Source of the DNA: Candidatus Limimonas egerieequi
GTDB lineage: Bacteria > Bacillota > Clostridia > Oscillospirales > Acutalibacteraceae
Direction of reading: 5' to 3'
DNA length: 64,000 bases
NCBI GenBank assembly: GCA_018064455.1
Contig: JAGHVH010000015.1
Location: 43,949-107,948 of the forward strand
The position numbers and the translations under genes are program-made. The notes beneath the pieces were generated by a model. It did not search any database, had not been told where the DNA came from, and saw only the letters and a list, made by a program, of their open reading frames with translations. Positions 7,667 to 14,640 of the stretch are shown here, piece after piece (position 1 is the first letter of the stretch; every line of letters starts with the position of its first letter).

Positions 7667-8009
7667 TAACCATCTCTCCTTTTCTTTATCAAATTTTTAC
7701 CGTAACCTACATACATCGAACAGCAGCACTCAGATCTGAATGCATCCGATGATGGTTGGAAAAAGTTTTAAACAACTGTGAATTCAGATGTTAGAAACTT
7801 GAAAACGACATAGTTACGAGGTCTTGGTTTTCAACAACTCACATAAGTTAGTAGTTCTTGCGAACAAAAGTCGTAATAAAACCTGCGTAAGCTTGGCCTT
7901 CGTTCTTCCTGGTTCAGGAGGCGTCGTCTTCTTTCTGATCTAGGCGTTACTTCTGCTAACAGCAAAAGCTATCCATATTTCTACAGATAAATAACGTTAC
8001 GGGTCTTTA
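7667..8009. other. 343-bp non-coding region between E1 and RT genes
   Basis: Contains direct-repeat copy B next to the E1 stop codon, a CCTG-GTT-CAGG hairpin near 7910-7920, and an AT-rich leader before the RT. No ORF with a ribosome binding site was seen. On the minus strand this would be the 5' untranslated leader of the RT or a separate non-coding RNA gene. Confidence 0.6.
7927..8001 (-). repeat. 75-bp direct repeat, copy B of the hairpin element
   Basis: Identical by eye to 6008-6082 and in the same orientation. It begins 8 bp after the stop codon of the E1-like gene, so it is the first thing read downstream of the Ubl-conjugation operon and upstream of the RT. Perfect identity over 75 bp in a region where other copies have diverged implies a recent duplication or conversion. 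Confidence 0.9.
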
Positions 8010-8684
8010 TTAGAATGCATCAACCGCAAAGTTGAACGCATCAACTAATACTAATTTCTTTAATGGCTTACCATTCCAAAAATTCATAAAATTTGCCACT
8101 CCGTATGCACAAATAATTCTTACCGTAGGACAAACCGACAGTGTTACATTACAAGCAGATACAGGAGTTTCCTCTTTTGCTTCCTCGTGTGAGAAATTCA
8201 TTGAGTCCAAGAATATCTTCTTCATTTTAATATCAGACCAATCAGCAGCATAATGCTGTGCATCCTCAAGACGAGTTCTAAAATCAAACATTGCTTTAAC
8301 ATTAGGATTGTCAAAATGCTTTTCGACAATTTCCCTTCTCAAATCAATGTTATCCACGCACAAAAATACAAAACCAGAAAGTTGCTTTCCTTGCCAACCT
8401 TCTGGTTCTAACTTAATCGTATCTTTAATATCTGGATTAATTTCCTGTAGCATTTCTGATACAGCTTCAACCTTTAACTTGCCAACATCTTCCTGTCTAA
8501 ACATCTGGTTGGCTAAATTGTGTGGCTCTACCTTATCAAAATCCCAAAGTACAAAGTTGGTTACTCCACTTCTTGCAAGATTTTCTGCAACCGTAGAACC
8601 TACCGAACCACATCCTATGATGTGAATTTTTGCCTTACTCTTTTCAGGCTGGAAGTACTCATAGCTCTTGGATAAATCCATCAT
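8010..8684 (-). CDS. ThiF/E1-like Ubl-activating protein
   Basis: 224 aa with the ThiF/MoeB/E1 Rossmann ATP-binding signature IHIIGCGSVGS near residue 21, WDFDKVEPHNLANQMF (the D...N..RQ-like adenylation region), FLCVDN, and a C-terminal Cys cluster PVSACNVTLSVCP that could supply a thioester cysteine. The family adenylates the C-terminus of a ubiquitin-like protein. It is shorter than eukaryotic E1 and lacks zinc CxxC pairs. It lies 18 bp downstream of the JAMM gene in the same operon as an E2-like protein; the Ubl gene is 2.7 kb upstream. Confidence 0.88.
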   Translation of the reverse strand: MMDLSKSYEYFQPEKSKAKIHIIGCGSVGSTVAENLARSGVTNFVLWDFDKVEPHNLANQMFRQEDVGKLKVEAVSEMLQEINPDIKDTIKLEPEGWQGKQLSGFVFLCVDNIDLRREIVEKHFDNPNVKAMFDFRTRLEDAQHYAADWSDIKMKKIFLDSMNFSHEEAKEETPVSACNVTLSVCPTVRIICAYGVANFMNFWNGKPLKKLVLVDAFNFAVDAF

Positions 8685-8702
8685 TTTAAAAACCCCTCTC
8701 TA

Positions 8703-9527
8703 TTAATAATCGTATACCCAATTCTTATACTTGTCCCAGTCATAATCTTCCCAGCTATCTTTCTTGCTTGGCTTATGACCGTACACTACCTCTTCGTCCT
8801 TCTTGTCTTCTTTTTTATCTTTGCCTTTTTTATCCTCACTACCTTTATATGTGGGAGTTTGATATGTATATTTCTTTGTTGTAACTACAGTTTCGTAGTT
8901 CTCAATAAACGAACAAATATCAATATCGTCTTCCAAAAAACCAATCTCGATGTCCTTATCTTCGAAGAGAATATTCTTCTGCATATCGTAGATCTTGGCG
9001 GTGTGTTCGTCTTTCTTATTCCAGATAAGGAAGATGTAAAACATATCGTCATCGAGTTGTTCCAAAATTCTTTCCTGATGTGAGATATCAACGGTTGATG
9101 GAGTTGTTCCCATGTTTACGTGAGAATGACCCTGCATTCTTACACTGTTAAATACCTCGTCATCTAACTCCATTAACCATTTTTCATATCCCTCTTGGTC
9201 TGTGTTAACGGTTGCGCCTGTTACTTCCTGTGGATAAACAAGGATATCAGTGATGTAATAATCGTTTGTTCCTTCTCCGCCACGTTCTGCAAGACCGTGC
9301 CAAGCAACCTCGCTACTAAACTCACTAACCAAAAGTTTCATCTTTAACCAAGCAACAGAAGAAAAATATATGTTAGCCTTTTCTTCAACCGTAGGCAACA
9401 TATGTGTGAAAGTAATCTTACCGTCTGCCACTTTCTTATTTTCCTCGAGCTCTTTGTTAAGAGCATCGCAAAAATCCTGCTTACATTTCTCAATGTAATC
9501 TTGTGTCATCTTAATTATCTTACTCAT
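8703..9527 (-). CDS. JAMM/Mov34-type metallopeptidase
   Basis: 274 aa. A complete JAMM zinc-protease motif is visible: Glu73 in SSEVAWHG, then GHSHVNMGTTPSTVD with His134, His136, Ser144 and Asp147 in the canonical HxH-x7-S-x2-D spacing. Such enzymes cleave isopeptide bonds or trim ubiquitin-like proteins. After the domain (from about 215) comes a Lys/Asp/Glu-rich linker and an aromatic tail (DYDWDKYKNWVYDY). ATG 9527 overlaps the E2-like stop by 8 bp, so translation is coupled. It is related in concept to the JAB proteins of PRTRC, Bil and CBASS cassettes. Confidence 0.92.
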   Translation of the reverse strand: MSKIIKMTQDYIEKCKQDFCDALNKELEENKKVADGKITFTHMLPTVEEKANIYFSSVAWLKMKLLVSEFSSEVAWHGLAERGGEGTNDYYITDILVYPQEVTGATVNTDQEGYEKWLMELDDEVFNSVRMQGHSHVNMGTTPSTVDISHQERILEQLDDDMFYIFLIWNKKDEHTAKIYDMQKNILFEDKDIEIGFLEDDIDICSFIENYETVVTTKKYTYQTPTYKGSEDKKGKDKKEDKKDEEVVYGHKPSKKDSWEDYDWDKYKNWVYDY

Positions 9528-11031
9528 TATTTTCCTCCTCCTCTGTCACAATAGTTCCTTCATTTTCATTTAACCAATCCATCGCTTCTCCAACAGTTAA
9601 ACATCTACCGTCTTCGAGTTCAACGCAAGAAATATTATTGTATGATGGATTATCAGTTACGCCGTAAATGAATCTCATAAACTCTTCCATTACGCAACTA
9701 TCTCCGAAGTTGAGACTCTTACATGATGCGATACACTGCTCAAGTGCTGTCAAATAATCGTTCTCCTGAATAGAAGTGTTGATAGACATATTATAATTTC
9801 CAAGACAACTATATCTATTGATGTGCGGGTTAGGCATAGAGTCATTAAATTCCATTCCAAATCTATATCCTTTAAGACCCTCTACTCCTCTACCAAATAT
9901 AAATCTGTACGCTGCACAGAACTTAATTTTCATTTTCTGGTCGATGAATACTCTTGTCATAAATCTCTTCATCTCTTCGGCAGAATAAACGTCTGACATA
10001 AATCTGCCACCTACTCTATAAATGAAACTGTTTCTATTGTCAAGAACCGACTCAACGAGATCCTCATCATAATATGTAACATAATCCTGAGCAATAAAAT
10101 CAATCGATCGATCGTCAACATTCTCAAGATAGAGATGTGGATTACGAAGGAAATACTCCATAATCTCTGAATCGTTTTCGCTTTCATTTTCGATCTTATA
10201 TCTAAGACCAAACAGAATTGTGTCGTACTCTTCCTTGCGTTGAAGAAGAGACTTAATGTTTTCGTTGTATTCTCTAATCCTGCTCTCTAAATCCCTAATC
10301 TCATTTTCCTTGCGACTTAATTCCTGTCTCTCAAACTTAGTTTCAAATCCAGCGAGTACCTTTCTTGTGTACTCTTCTCTGAAGTTAAACTCGCTTGCAA
10401 TCTTATTAACAACCTCGCAATAATGAGCAGATGTCTTTTCCCTAAGAGACTGGATTAATTCCATATCTATATCGCTAATGCCTTCATCTGGATTAAAATA
10501 CCAAGGTAGGATAGCAAAGATAGAACACTGGAGATAATGTAGTTTCTTAATGTCCAGCTTACAAACATAAATTATTACGTCTCTAGTTGTAGGATTAATA
10601 AAACAAACACAATTAAATTGCTCGTGATAAAAAGTTTCTACTTTATCAAGCATTACATAATTTGGGAACTGTTCTGTAAATTTTTTCTTTACCAAATCAA
10701 TAAATGCATCATTGTTTATATCGTCTGAGGCATTAAAAGAGTGAATATGAATATGTTCACACCACTCGTCAGGGTATTTAACAAAATCCCTAGTTATGCA
10801 ATTTAAAATCCTGGAATCAGAGTTATCTTCCATTATTTTTGCAGTATAATCTGAGTATCCGAATGATACATAAATACCCTTACTGTCTTCGTTAATTTTA
10901 TTTCTCAATAAAATTCTTAATGTAGTTACAAACGAGCAATCATCTCTCCAATACTCGCCATTAACCTTTTCAAAATACATATTCGCTGACTTCGCCATAA
11001 ACGGAGTATCAGTTATTTCCTCTCTAAACAT
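9520..11031 (-). CDS. E2-like (RWD/UBC-fold) conjugating protein, 503 aa
   Basis: The N-terminal 200 residues have no family I recognise. Residues about 230-275 form a charged coiled coil. The C-terminal third carries PNPHINRYSCLGNYN (about 400-414), which resembles the HPN/HPH...CL active-site region of E2 and prokaryotic E2-like proteins, making Cys409 the candidate thioester cysteine, followed by a helical segment. Context (E1, JAMM, Ubl) strongly supports an E2 role. It is much longer than a minimal E2, so the N-terminus may select targets. ATG 11031 follows GAAAAGGAGAAGG. Confidence 0.7.
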   Translation of the reverse strand: MFREEITDTPFMAKSANMYFEKVNGEYWRDDCSFVTTLRILLRNKINEDSKGIYVSFGYSDYTAKIMEDNSDSRILNCITRDFVKYPDEWCEHIHIHSFNASDDINNDAFIDLVKKKFTEQFPNYVMLDKVETFYHEQFNCVCFINPTTRDVIIYVCKLDIKKLHYLQCSIFAILPWYFNPDEGISDIDMELIQSLREKTSAHYCEVVNKIASEFNFREEYTRKVLAGFETKFERQELSRKENEIRDLESRIREYNENIKSLLQRKEEYDTILFGLRYKIENESENDSEIMEYFLRNPHLYLENVDDRSIDFIAQDYVTYYDEDLVESVLDNRNSFIYRVGGRFMSDVYSAEEMKRFMTRVFIDQKMKIKFCAAYRFIFGRGVEGLKGYRFGMEFNDSMPNPHINRYSCLGNYNMSINTSIQENDYLTALEQCIASCKSLNFGDSCVMEEFMRFIYGVTDNPSYNNISCVELEDGRCLTVGEAMDWLNENEGTIVTEEEENNE

Positions 11032-11048
11032 TATACCTTCTCCTTTTC

Positions 11049-11222
11049 TTAATCATTTTCAAAACCAAATGACGCCACTATAATCCCTGTGGCACCATCA
11101 ACAACCTCTCCTTTGATTGCGCCACTCCTATTCAAAAAATAAATTGCCTCGGTAGCCGTTTCAAAATAAAACGTACTACCAATGAACTCGCCTTTTTTCC
11201 AAATGTTTACTTCATACTTCAT
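11049..11222 (-). CDS. Small hypothetical protein, 57 aa
   Basis: A minus-strand ORF, MKYEVNIWKKGEFIG and on, ending SFGFEND, with a weak GGGGGAAA ahead of ATG 11222. Predicted beta-beta-alpha-beta pattern; no recognised family. It lies between the tRNA-like sequence and the E2-like gene (18 bp upstream of the latter), so it is likely the first gene of the E2-JAMM-E1 transcript. Confidence 0.55.
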   Translation of the reverse strand: MKYEVNIWKKGEFIGSTFYFETATEAIYFLNRSGAIKGEVVDGATGIIVASFGFEND

Positions 11223-11251
11223 AAATTTCCCCCTTATGTTTATTATTTTAA

Positions 11252-11300
11252 TGGTGGGGGATATCGGACTTGAACCGATACGATATCACCTGTTCCCCCA
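11252..11300 (-). ncRNA. tRNA-minihelix-like sequence (acceptor and T arm only)
   Basis: Read on the minus strand: acceptor strand GGGGGA, 13 nt of linker, then a T-arm TATCGG-TTCAAGT-CCGATA, TCCCCC, A and CCA. Acceptor (6 bp) plus T-stem (6 bp) make the normal 12-bp stack, with discriminator A and encoded CCA, but the D and anticodon arms are missing. It may be a deleted tRNA gene, an integration-site remnant or a true tRNA mimic. An alternative 7-bp stem GATATCG/CGATATC competes with it. The Ubl terminator lies immediately upstream in transcription. Confidence 0.5.
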
Positions 11301-11302
11301 TA

Positions 11303-11332
11303 ATAAAAACCCCCACGTTATGTGGGGGTTTG
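11303..11332 (-). terminator. Rho-independent terminator after the Ubl gene
   Basis: Minus strand: AACCCCCACA-TAA-CGTGGGGGTT followed by TTTATTA. It lies 12 bp after the stop of the Ubl gene and separates the Ubl/partner transcript from the tRNA-like sequence and the E2 operon. Confidence 0.85.
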
Positions 11333-11343
11333 CTTTTGTTTTC

Positions 11344-11571
11344 TTATGCGTTGTCAGCCTTAACTACGTTAAGAAGGAAGCAAGACTCTGTGATGCCGAA
11401 ATCCTCAAAAGTCTTATCCATATCTCCGGGATTAAGAGATGCGCCGTCAAGGTGCATAACACCGTGAGTATAGTCAACACCAGCGTCAGTGAGTACTGTA
11501 CGAAGAGTTGTCTTTGCATCAACGATTACCTTCTGCTTCTTAAGATTGTTACCTACTGTTACCTGTACCAT
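11344..11571 (-). CDS. Ubiquitin-like beta-grasp protein, 75 aa
   Basis: MVQVTVGNNLKKQKVIVD...TTLRTVLTDAGVDYTHG...LDGASLNPGDMDKTFEDFG...CFLLNVVKADNA follows the beta-beta-alpha-beta-beta grasp pattern of ubiquitin-like proteins, with the usual length of 70-76 residues. It ends in KADNA rather than diglycine, so conjugation would need trimming (perhaps by the JAMM enzyme) or use of a non-glycine tail. A related small protein is often paired with the 132-aa neighbour in clostridial mobile elements, as I recall. ATG 11571 follows AAGGAG. Transcribed ahead of a strong terminator. Confidence 0.78.
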   Translation of the reverse strand: MVQVTVGNNLKKQKVIVDAKTTLRTVLTDAGVDYTHGVMHLDGASLNPGDMDKTFEDFGITESCFLLNVVKADNA

Positions 11572-11640
11572 AATTCTGTTCTCCTTTTTATTAAATCAAA
11601 TTTTGTTTGTTGGGGGATTTTAAATCCCCCATGCGTTTAA

Positions 11641-12039
11641 TTACTGAGCAATCTCGATGTTACTCATAATCTCTGCCTTACGAGCCTCAATACCCTGAAG
11701 AACATCAGGAAGAGTTTCCTCAATAGCACAAAGGTTCATAAGTGCTGCGCCAACCTTATCGGCAACCCACTCCTTAACATCGTCTGTTGCCTCAACAATA
11801 GACATAGTAAGAGTTGCGAGCTTCTCATCGTCACGAGTAGCCTTCGCAAAAGATGCACCGAACTGGTTGATTGAGCCGGCTCCAGTAGTTACATCTACCT
11901 TAAAGATAGGGTCTTTGCCTTCTTCGCCACCAAAAAGTGTAAGAGCGTCTGGCTGATACTTCTTAATAGTGAGCAAATCCTCGAACTTCATAGAAGATGT
12001 GATGACTACTGCGTCACCTGCGATGATGATTTTTGCCAT
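11641..12039 (-). CDS. Conserved partner of the Ubl protein, 132 aa
   Basis: Begins MAKIIIAGDAVVITSSMKFEDL, has a Gly-rich VTTGAGSINQFGASF segment and a helical C-terminus (LPDVLQGIEARKAEIM). I recall similar proteins next to the Ubl-E1-JAB genes of clostridial plasmids and phages, comparable in position to an accessory PRTRC protein, but its biochemical role is not established. ATG 12039 follows AAAAAGGAGA; the Ubl gene begins 69 bp downstream and both share the terminator at 11303-11332. It could be the Ubl substrate or a scaffold (inference). Confidence 0.65.
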   Translation of the reverse strand: MAKIIIAGDAVVITSSMKFEDLLTIKKYQPDALTLFGGEEGKDPIFKVDVTTGAGSINQFGASFAKATRDDEKLATLTMSIVEATDDVKEWVADKVGAALMNLCAIEETLPDVLQGIEARKAEIMSNIEIAQ

Positions 12040-12125
12040 ATGTATGGTCTCCTTTTTATTTTTTAGTACTCTGTTGGTTGGTTATCCATTCGCACCACGT
12101 GGAGGTCGAGCCCATAGCGAACATA

Positions 12126-12166
12126 TAAAACCCCGCTAAGAAAAGGGGGGAAATCTTAGCAGGGTC
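12126..12166 (-). terminator. Rho-independent terminator
   Basis: Minus strand: CCCTGCTAAGA, an inner loop with CCCCCC, then TCTTAGCGGGG and TTTTAT. It follows the stop codon of the 201-aa gene (12185) by about 20 bp and isolates the Ubl-partner/Ubl transcript from the upstream operon. Confidence 0.85.
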
Positions 12167-12184
12167 AGAAGAAATCATATTCAA

Positions 12185-12790
12185 TTACAGATCCATACAA
12201 TCGTACGGATACTCTTCGTAAAAATCCTCTTTAGTTTCGTAGTCTTTTAAAATCATTGGTCGATATACTGAAATACCAAATTCCTTTTTAAGATGCTTGC
12301 AAACTAAATCCAAGCAACTCTTTGTTATATCGTCGACGCCTTCATATTGTGCTTCAAAAAACCCGTCTGAACCCCAAGTAAGTAGGTCGAGCAATTCCTC
12401 AAATGCAATACCGAGTTCGGCTTCCCTCTCGTCTATTGCAGCCTGCTGAGTATTCTCGTCCATATCGAAACCGTCCTCGTCATCGATATCACTCGAAAGC
12501 CCTATACGAGTTTGCACTAAATGCTCGTCGCTCAAATACTCATTGTAAATATCAACCATTTCCTTTGCACAATATTCTTCATCATACAAAGTTTCCTCGA
12601 AAACAATTTCGTTGTCCTCGCTTACGCAAACACGTGGCATGCCCGAACTCTGTTCTTTTGAAATGCAAATTTCAATTCCGTAGTCATAGTTATTTGCAAT
12701 CGGGACACTAGAGTTAGGCAATGCGAAAGAGTCTGGATTATCTTTGAAGAAACCCCAAACCTCTTCGGGACTAACACTAACATTTACCAT
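12185..12790 (-). CDS. Acidic hypothetical protein, 201 aa
   Basis: Strongly acidic with a DIDDEDGFDMDEN stretch in the middle, several aromatic residues and no membrane segment or known domain. ATG 12790 follows AGGAGGAACG. It is the last gene before a strong terminator. Highly acidic phage proteins sometimes act as DNA mimics against host nucleases; the composition is compatible with that, but there is no specific evidence. Confidence 0.6.
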   Translation of the reverse strand: MVNVSVSPEEVWGFFKDNPDSFALPNSSVPIANNYDYGIEICISKEQSSGMPRVCVSEDNEIVFEETLYDEEYCAKEMVDIYNEYLSDEHLVQTRIGLSSDIDDEDGFDMDENTQQAAIDEREAELGIAFEELLDLLTWGSDGFFEAQYEGVDDITKSCLDLVCKHLKKEFGISVYRPMILKDYETKEDFYEEYPYDCMDL

Positions 12791-12802
12791 AAAGCGTTCC
12801 TC

Positions 12803-13309
12803 CTATCTAAGAATTTCCAAGATATCGCTTTCGTCAACAGCGTCGCTGACTATCGGTAATATGTTGTTAACGATTTCGCTAGAGGAAATCATAAGTTCCT
12901 CGAATGAAACGTCCTCTGGTTCGATAGGCGTATCATCAAACTCCTCTTCCTCTTCGTCAACAACCTCGTCGTCCCATTCCTCACGTTCGTCGATATGCCT
13001 AAGAAGTTCCTGCTTATATGATTCAAAGTCTGCATCGTCAAGACCTTCGTAATAAAGACAACCAACGCTCCTTACATAATCGTAACAACCAATAACGTCG
13101 TCAACATCATTAAGGGCTTCCCTTACACCTCTCCAACTGTGTCCGTCTCCAAGATAATACTCCAAATCGTCGTCAATCAATTCGTCTATACTATCAGAAT
13201 TCGTGTAATAAACATCGTCTGCAAAATCTTCATACCCTTCGTCATAACAGAAAGATATAAAATCCGACCAGTCATTTATATTATTTATATAATCCTCTCT
13301 TGTTGCCAT
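12803..13309 (-). CDS. Very acidic hypothetical protein, 168 aa
   Basis: The middle is extraordinarily acidic (EREEWDDEVVDEEEEEFD) and the whole protein is rich in Asp, Glu and Tyr. MATREDYINNINDWSDFISF at the N-terminus suggests a short helix. No motif identifies a function. ATG 13309 is preceded by GAGGAGGG. It sits 12 bp upstream of the equally acidic 201-aa gene, so the two are probably co-expressed; a DNA-mimic or anti-nuclease role is only a possibility. Confidence 0.6.
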   Translation of the reverse strand: MATREDYINNINDWSDFISFCYDEGYEDFADDVYYTNSDSIDELIDDDLEYYLGDGHSWRGVREALNDVDDVIGCYDYVRSVGCLYYEGLDDADFESYKQELLRHIDEREEWDDEVVDEEEEEFDDTPIEPEDVSFEELMISSSEIVNNILPIVSDAVDESDILEILR

Positions 13310-13323
13310 TGTAAAACCCTCCT

Positions 13324-13482
13324 CTAATCATAAACACAACTGAGTGCAGCAGCGATAGTAAACGAATTAAAACCCTCGTCCTCTAGTGCAAACTGTGCCT
13401 CATCAACATCAAAACCCTCTTCTTTTAATTGCACTGCTTCTTTAAAAGCAGAAATACTATAAAGTTCTTTCTTATTTTCCAC
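13324..13482 (-). CDS. Small helical protein, 52 aa
   Basis: GTG start at 13482 chosen because CAGGGGG stands just upstream and the longer in-frame version would run through the previous gene. The product (ENKKELYSISAFKEAVQL...FALEDEGF) is a soluble, mostly helical acidic protein. The start overlaps the stop of the preceding 53-aa gene, indicating translational coupling. No family recognised. Confidence 0.5.
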   Translation of the reverse strand: MENKKELYSISAFKEAVQLKEEGFDVDEAQFALEDEGFNSFTIAAALSCVYD

Positions 13483-13633
13483 AATCAAAACCCCCTGAAC
13501 GTATAGTAATTGTTTCATTTCCCTTTTCATCTATGAGTTTGGAAATTTCGTCAACCTCTAAAACATCATTGATTGCCACGGTATCACTTAGAGGATATTT
13601 CAAAAGCTCACGTATTAAGTCTGCGACTATCAT
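13472..13633 (-). CDS. Small hypothetical protein, 53 aa
   Basis: ATG 13633 follows TAAGGAGGG, a near-perfect ribosome binding site. The protein starts MIVADLIRELLKYPLSD and has a short beta-rich C-terminus (NETITIRSGGFDCGK). It resembles the many short phage proteins of this pattern (MTVKDLIELLKKFPQD-like) seen in Firmicutes phages, whose role is unknown. It overlaps the next gene by 11 bp. Confidence 0.6.
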   Translation of the reverse strand: MIVADLIRELLKYPLSDTVAINDVLEVDEISKLIDEKGNETITIRSGGFDCGK

Positions 13634-13645
13634 ACAAAGCCCTCC

Positions 13646-13813
13646 TTAAAAATCCTCTAACCACTGGTCAAAACTTCTGTAACCAGTCGTCACATACAAA
13701 ACATCATTTAGTGTATCTTCAGAATACCCGTTAATGCTTGTGATAATTTCCAAGGTTTCATTAGAAACCGTTCCACTTTCTACAAGTAAATCCCATGCTT
13801 CAGTAATAGGCAT
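13646..13813 (-). CDS. Small acidic protein, 55 aa
   Basis: Start at ATG 13813 (MPITEAWDLLVESGTVSNE), preceded by AAAGGGGAA; the upstream in-frame ATG lacks a ribosome binding site. The sequence is a helix-turn-helix-like series, including LEIITSINGYSEDTLND, but no DNA-binding motif is convincing. It is 12 bp upstream of the 53-aa gene in the same run. Confidence 0.55.
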   Translation of the reverse strand: MPITEAWDLLVESGTVSNETLEIITSINGYSEDTLNDVLYVTTGYRSFDQWLEDF

Positions 13814-13837
13814 ATAAAATTCCCCTTTCATATTCGT

Positions 13838-14011
13838 TTAATTAATGCTTTCAAGTTCGGACAAAACCGTTTCTATTGCAGTTTGTACGTTCGCTATTTT
13901 AGATAGTTCGTTAAAATCCCTATCATTTGTAGCGATATATTCCCTGCCCTTTAACTCAAAATTCATAATTAATAAACCAGCTGCTATATTGTTTTTTATT
14001 TTCTCTGTCAC
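13838..14011 (-). CDS. Small hypothetical protein with GTG start, 57 aa
   Basis: Reads MTEKIKNNIAAGLLIMNFEL... and ends ETVLSELESIN. GTG 14011 is used because AAGGGGGA lies 6-8 bases upstream and no ATG is in a suitable place. The product is a soluble helical protein of unknown function. It is the first gene after the terminator at 14029-14060. Confidence 0.5.
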   Translation of the reverse strand: MTEKIKNNIAAGLLIMNFELKGREYIATNDRDFNELSKIANVQTAIETVLSELESIN

Positions 14012-14028
14012 ATAAAATCCCCCTTGTA

Positions 14029-14060
14029 AAAAACTAGGGGCTATCCATTAGACAGCCCCC
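14029..14060 (-). terminator. Rho-independent terminator
   Basis: Minus strand: GGGGGCTGTC, loop TAATGGA, TAGCCCC and then a run of T. It lies about 40 bp after the stop of the 116-aa gene and ends that transcript. Confidence 0.8.
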
Positions 14061-14103
14061 ACAAAAGAACAACTTGAAAAACCAAATCGTCCTTTTACAT
14101 ATC

Positions 14104-14454
14104 CTATCTTGACAAAAGTTCGTACATCTCAGGAGTTTCCTGTCTATCGTGCAATCTTAAAGGCACACCACCGAACCTAGCATCACACGAATAAACCAAA
14201 GAACCGCCCATCATCCAGCCAATATTGCCCTCGTCTTTTGATTTCCAAGGTTCAACAAACACATTATCGTACCCACCGAAAGGTTCGTTCACTATCTTGC
14301 ATAGGTTTTCTGGAATATCGTCCTCGTCGATTTCAATAAACCCGTCATCGCAAGCGATGAGAACGCTATCATATCTAGCAGAAATCCCGTTGTTACTACA
14401 ATCGCCACAGTTCCTTTTGCTCATATAAATCGGAACACGAATTGCCCTAATCAT
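14104..14454 (-). CDS. Hypothetical protein, 116 aa
   Basis: MIRAIRVPIYMSKRNCGDCSNNG begins with a CxxC, followed by an acidic EIDEDDIPENL segment and a Gly-rich WMMGGSLVYS. No family recognised. ATG 14454 is preceded by AAAGGGG. It is the last gene of a run of short genes with similar AAAGGGGTTTT leaders, which suggests a common origin of those leaders. Confidence 0.55.
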   Translation of the reverse strand: MIRAIRVPIYMSKRNCGDCSNNGISARYDSVLIACDDGFIEIDEDDIPENLCKIVNEPFGGYDNVFVEPWKSKDEGNIGWMMGGSLVYSCDARFGGVPLRLHDRQETPEMYELLSR

Positions 14455-14468
14455 AATTAAAAACCCCT

Positions 14469-14621
14469 TTACTTACTTTTAATTAGTGTTTCTAAATCCT
14501 CAATCTCCTTTGATAAATCCTCAAGTTTCCTGTCTAACTCGTGTGATAAAAACCAAACCACTATATATAGACTGATTGATAACCCATCAGCAGTTGCTGA
14601 TATAAAACCGTTTAAATCCAT
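14469..14621 (-). CDS. Small membrane protein with coiled-coil tail, 50 aa
   Basis: Start at ATG 14621 (MDLNGFISATADGL), preceded by AAAGGGG. Residues about 12-27 (LSISLYIVVWFL) form one likely membrane segment and the C-terminal half (ELDRKLEDLSKEIEDL) is a coiled coil. That layout is seen in short holin-like or membrane-anchor proteins, but this is not next to a lysin. Function unknown. Confidence 0.5.
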   Translation of the reverse strand: MDLNGFISATADGLSISLYIVVWFLSHELDRKLEDLSKEIEDLETLIKSK

Positions 14622-14640
14622 ATAAAACCCCTTTCTTATA

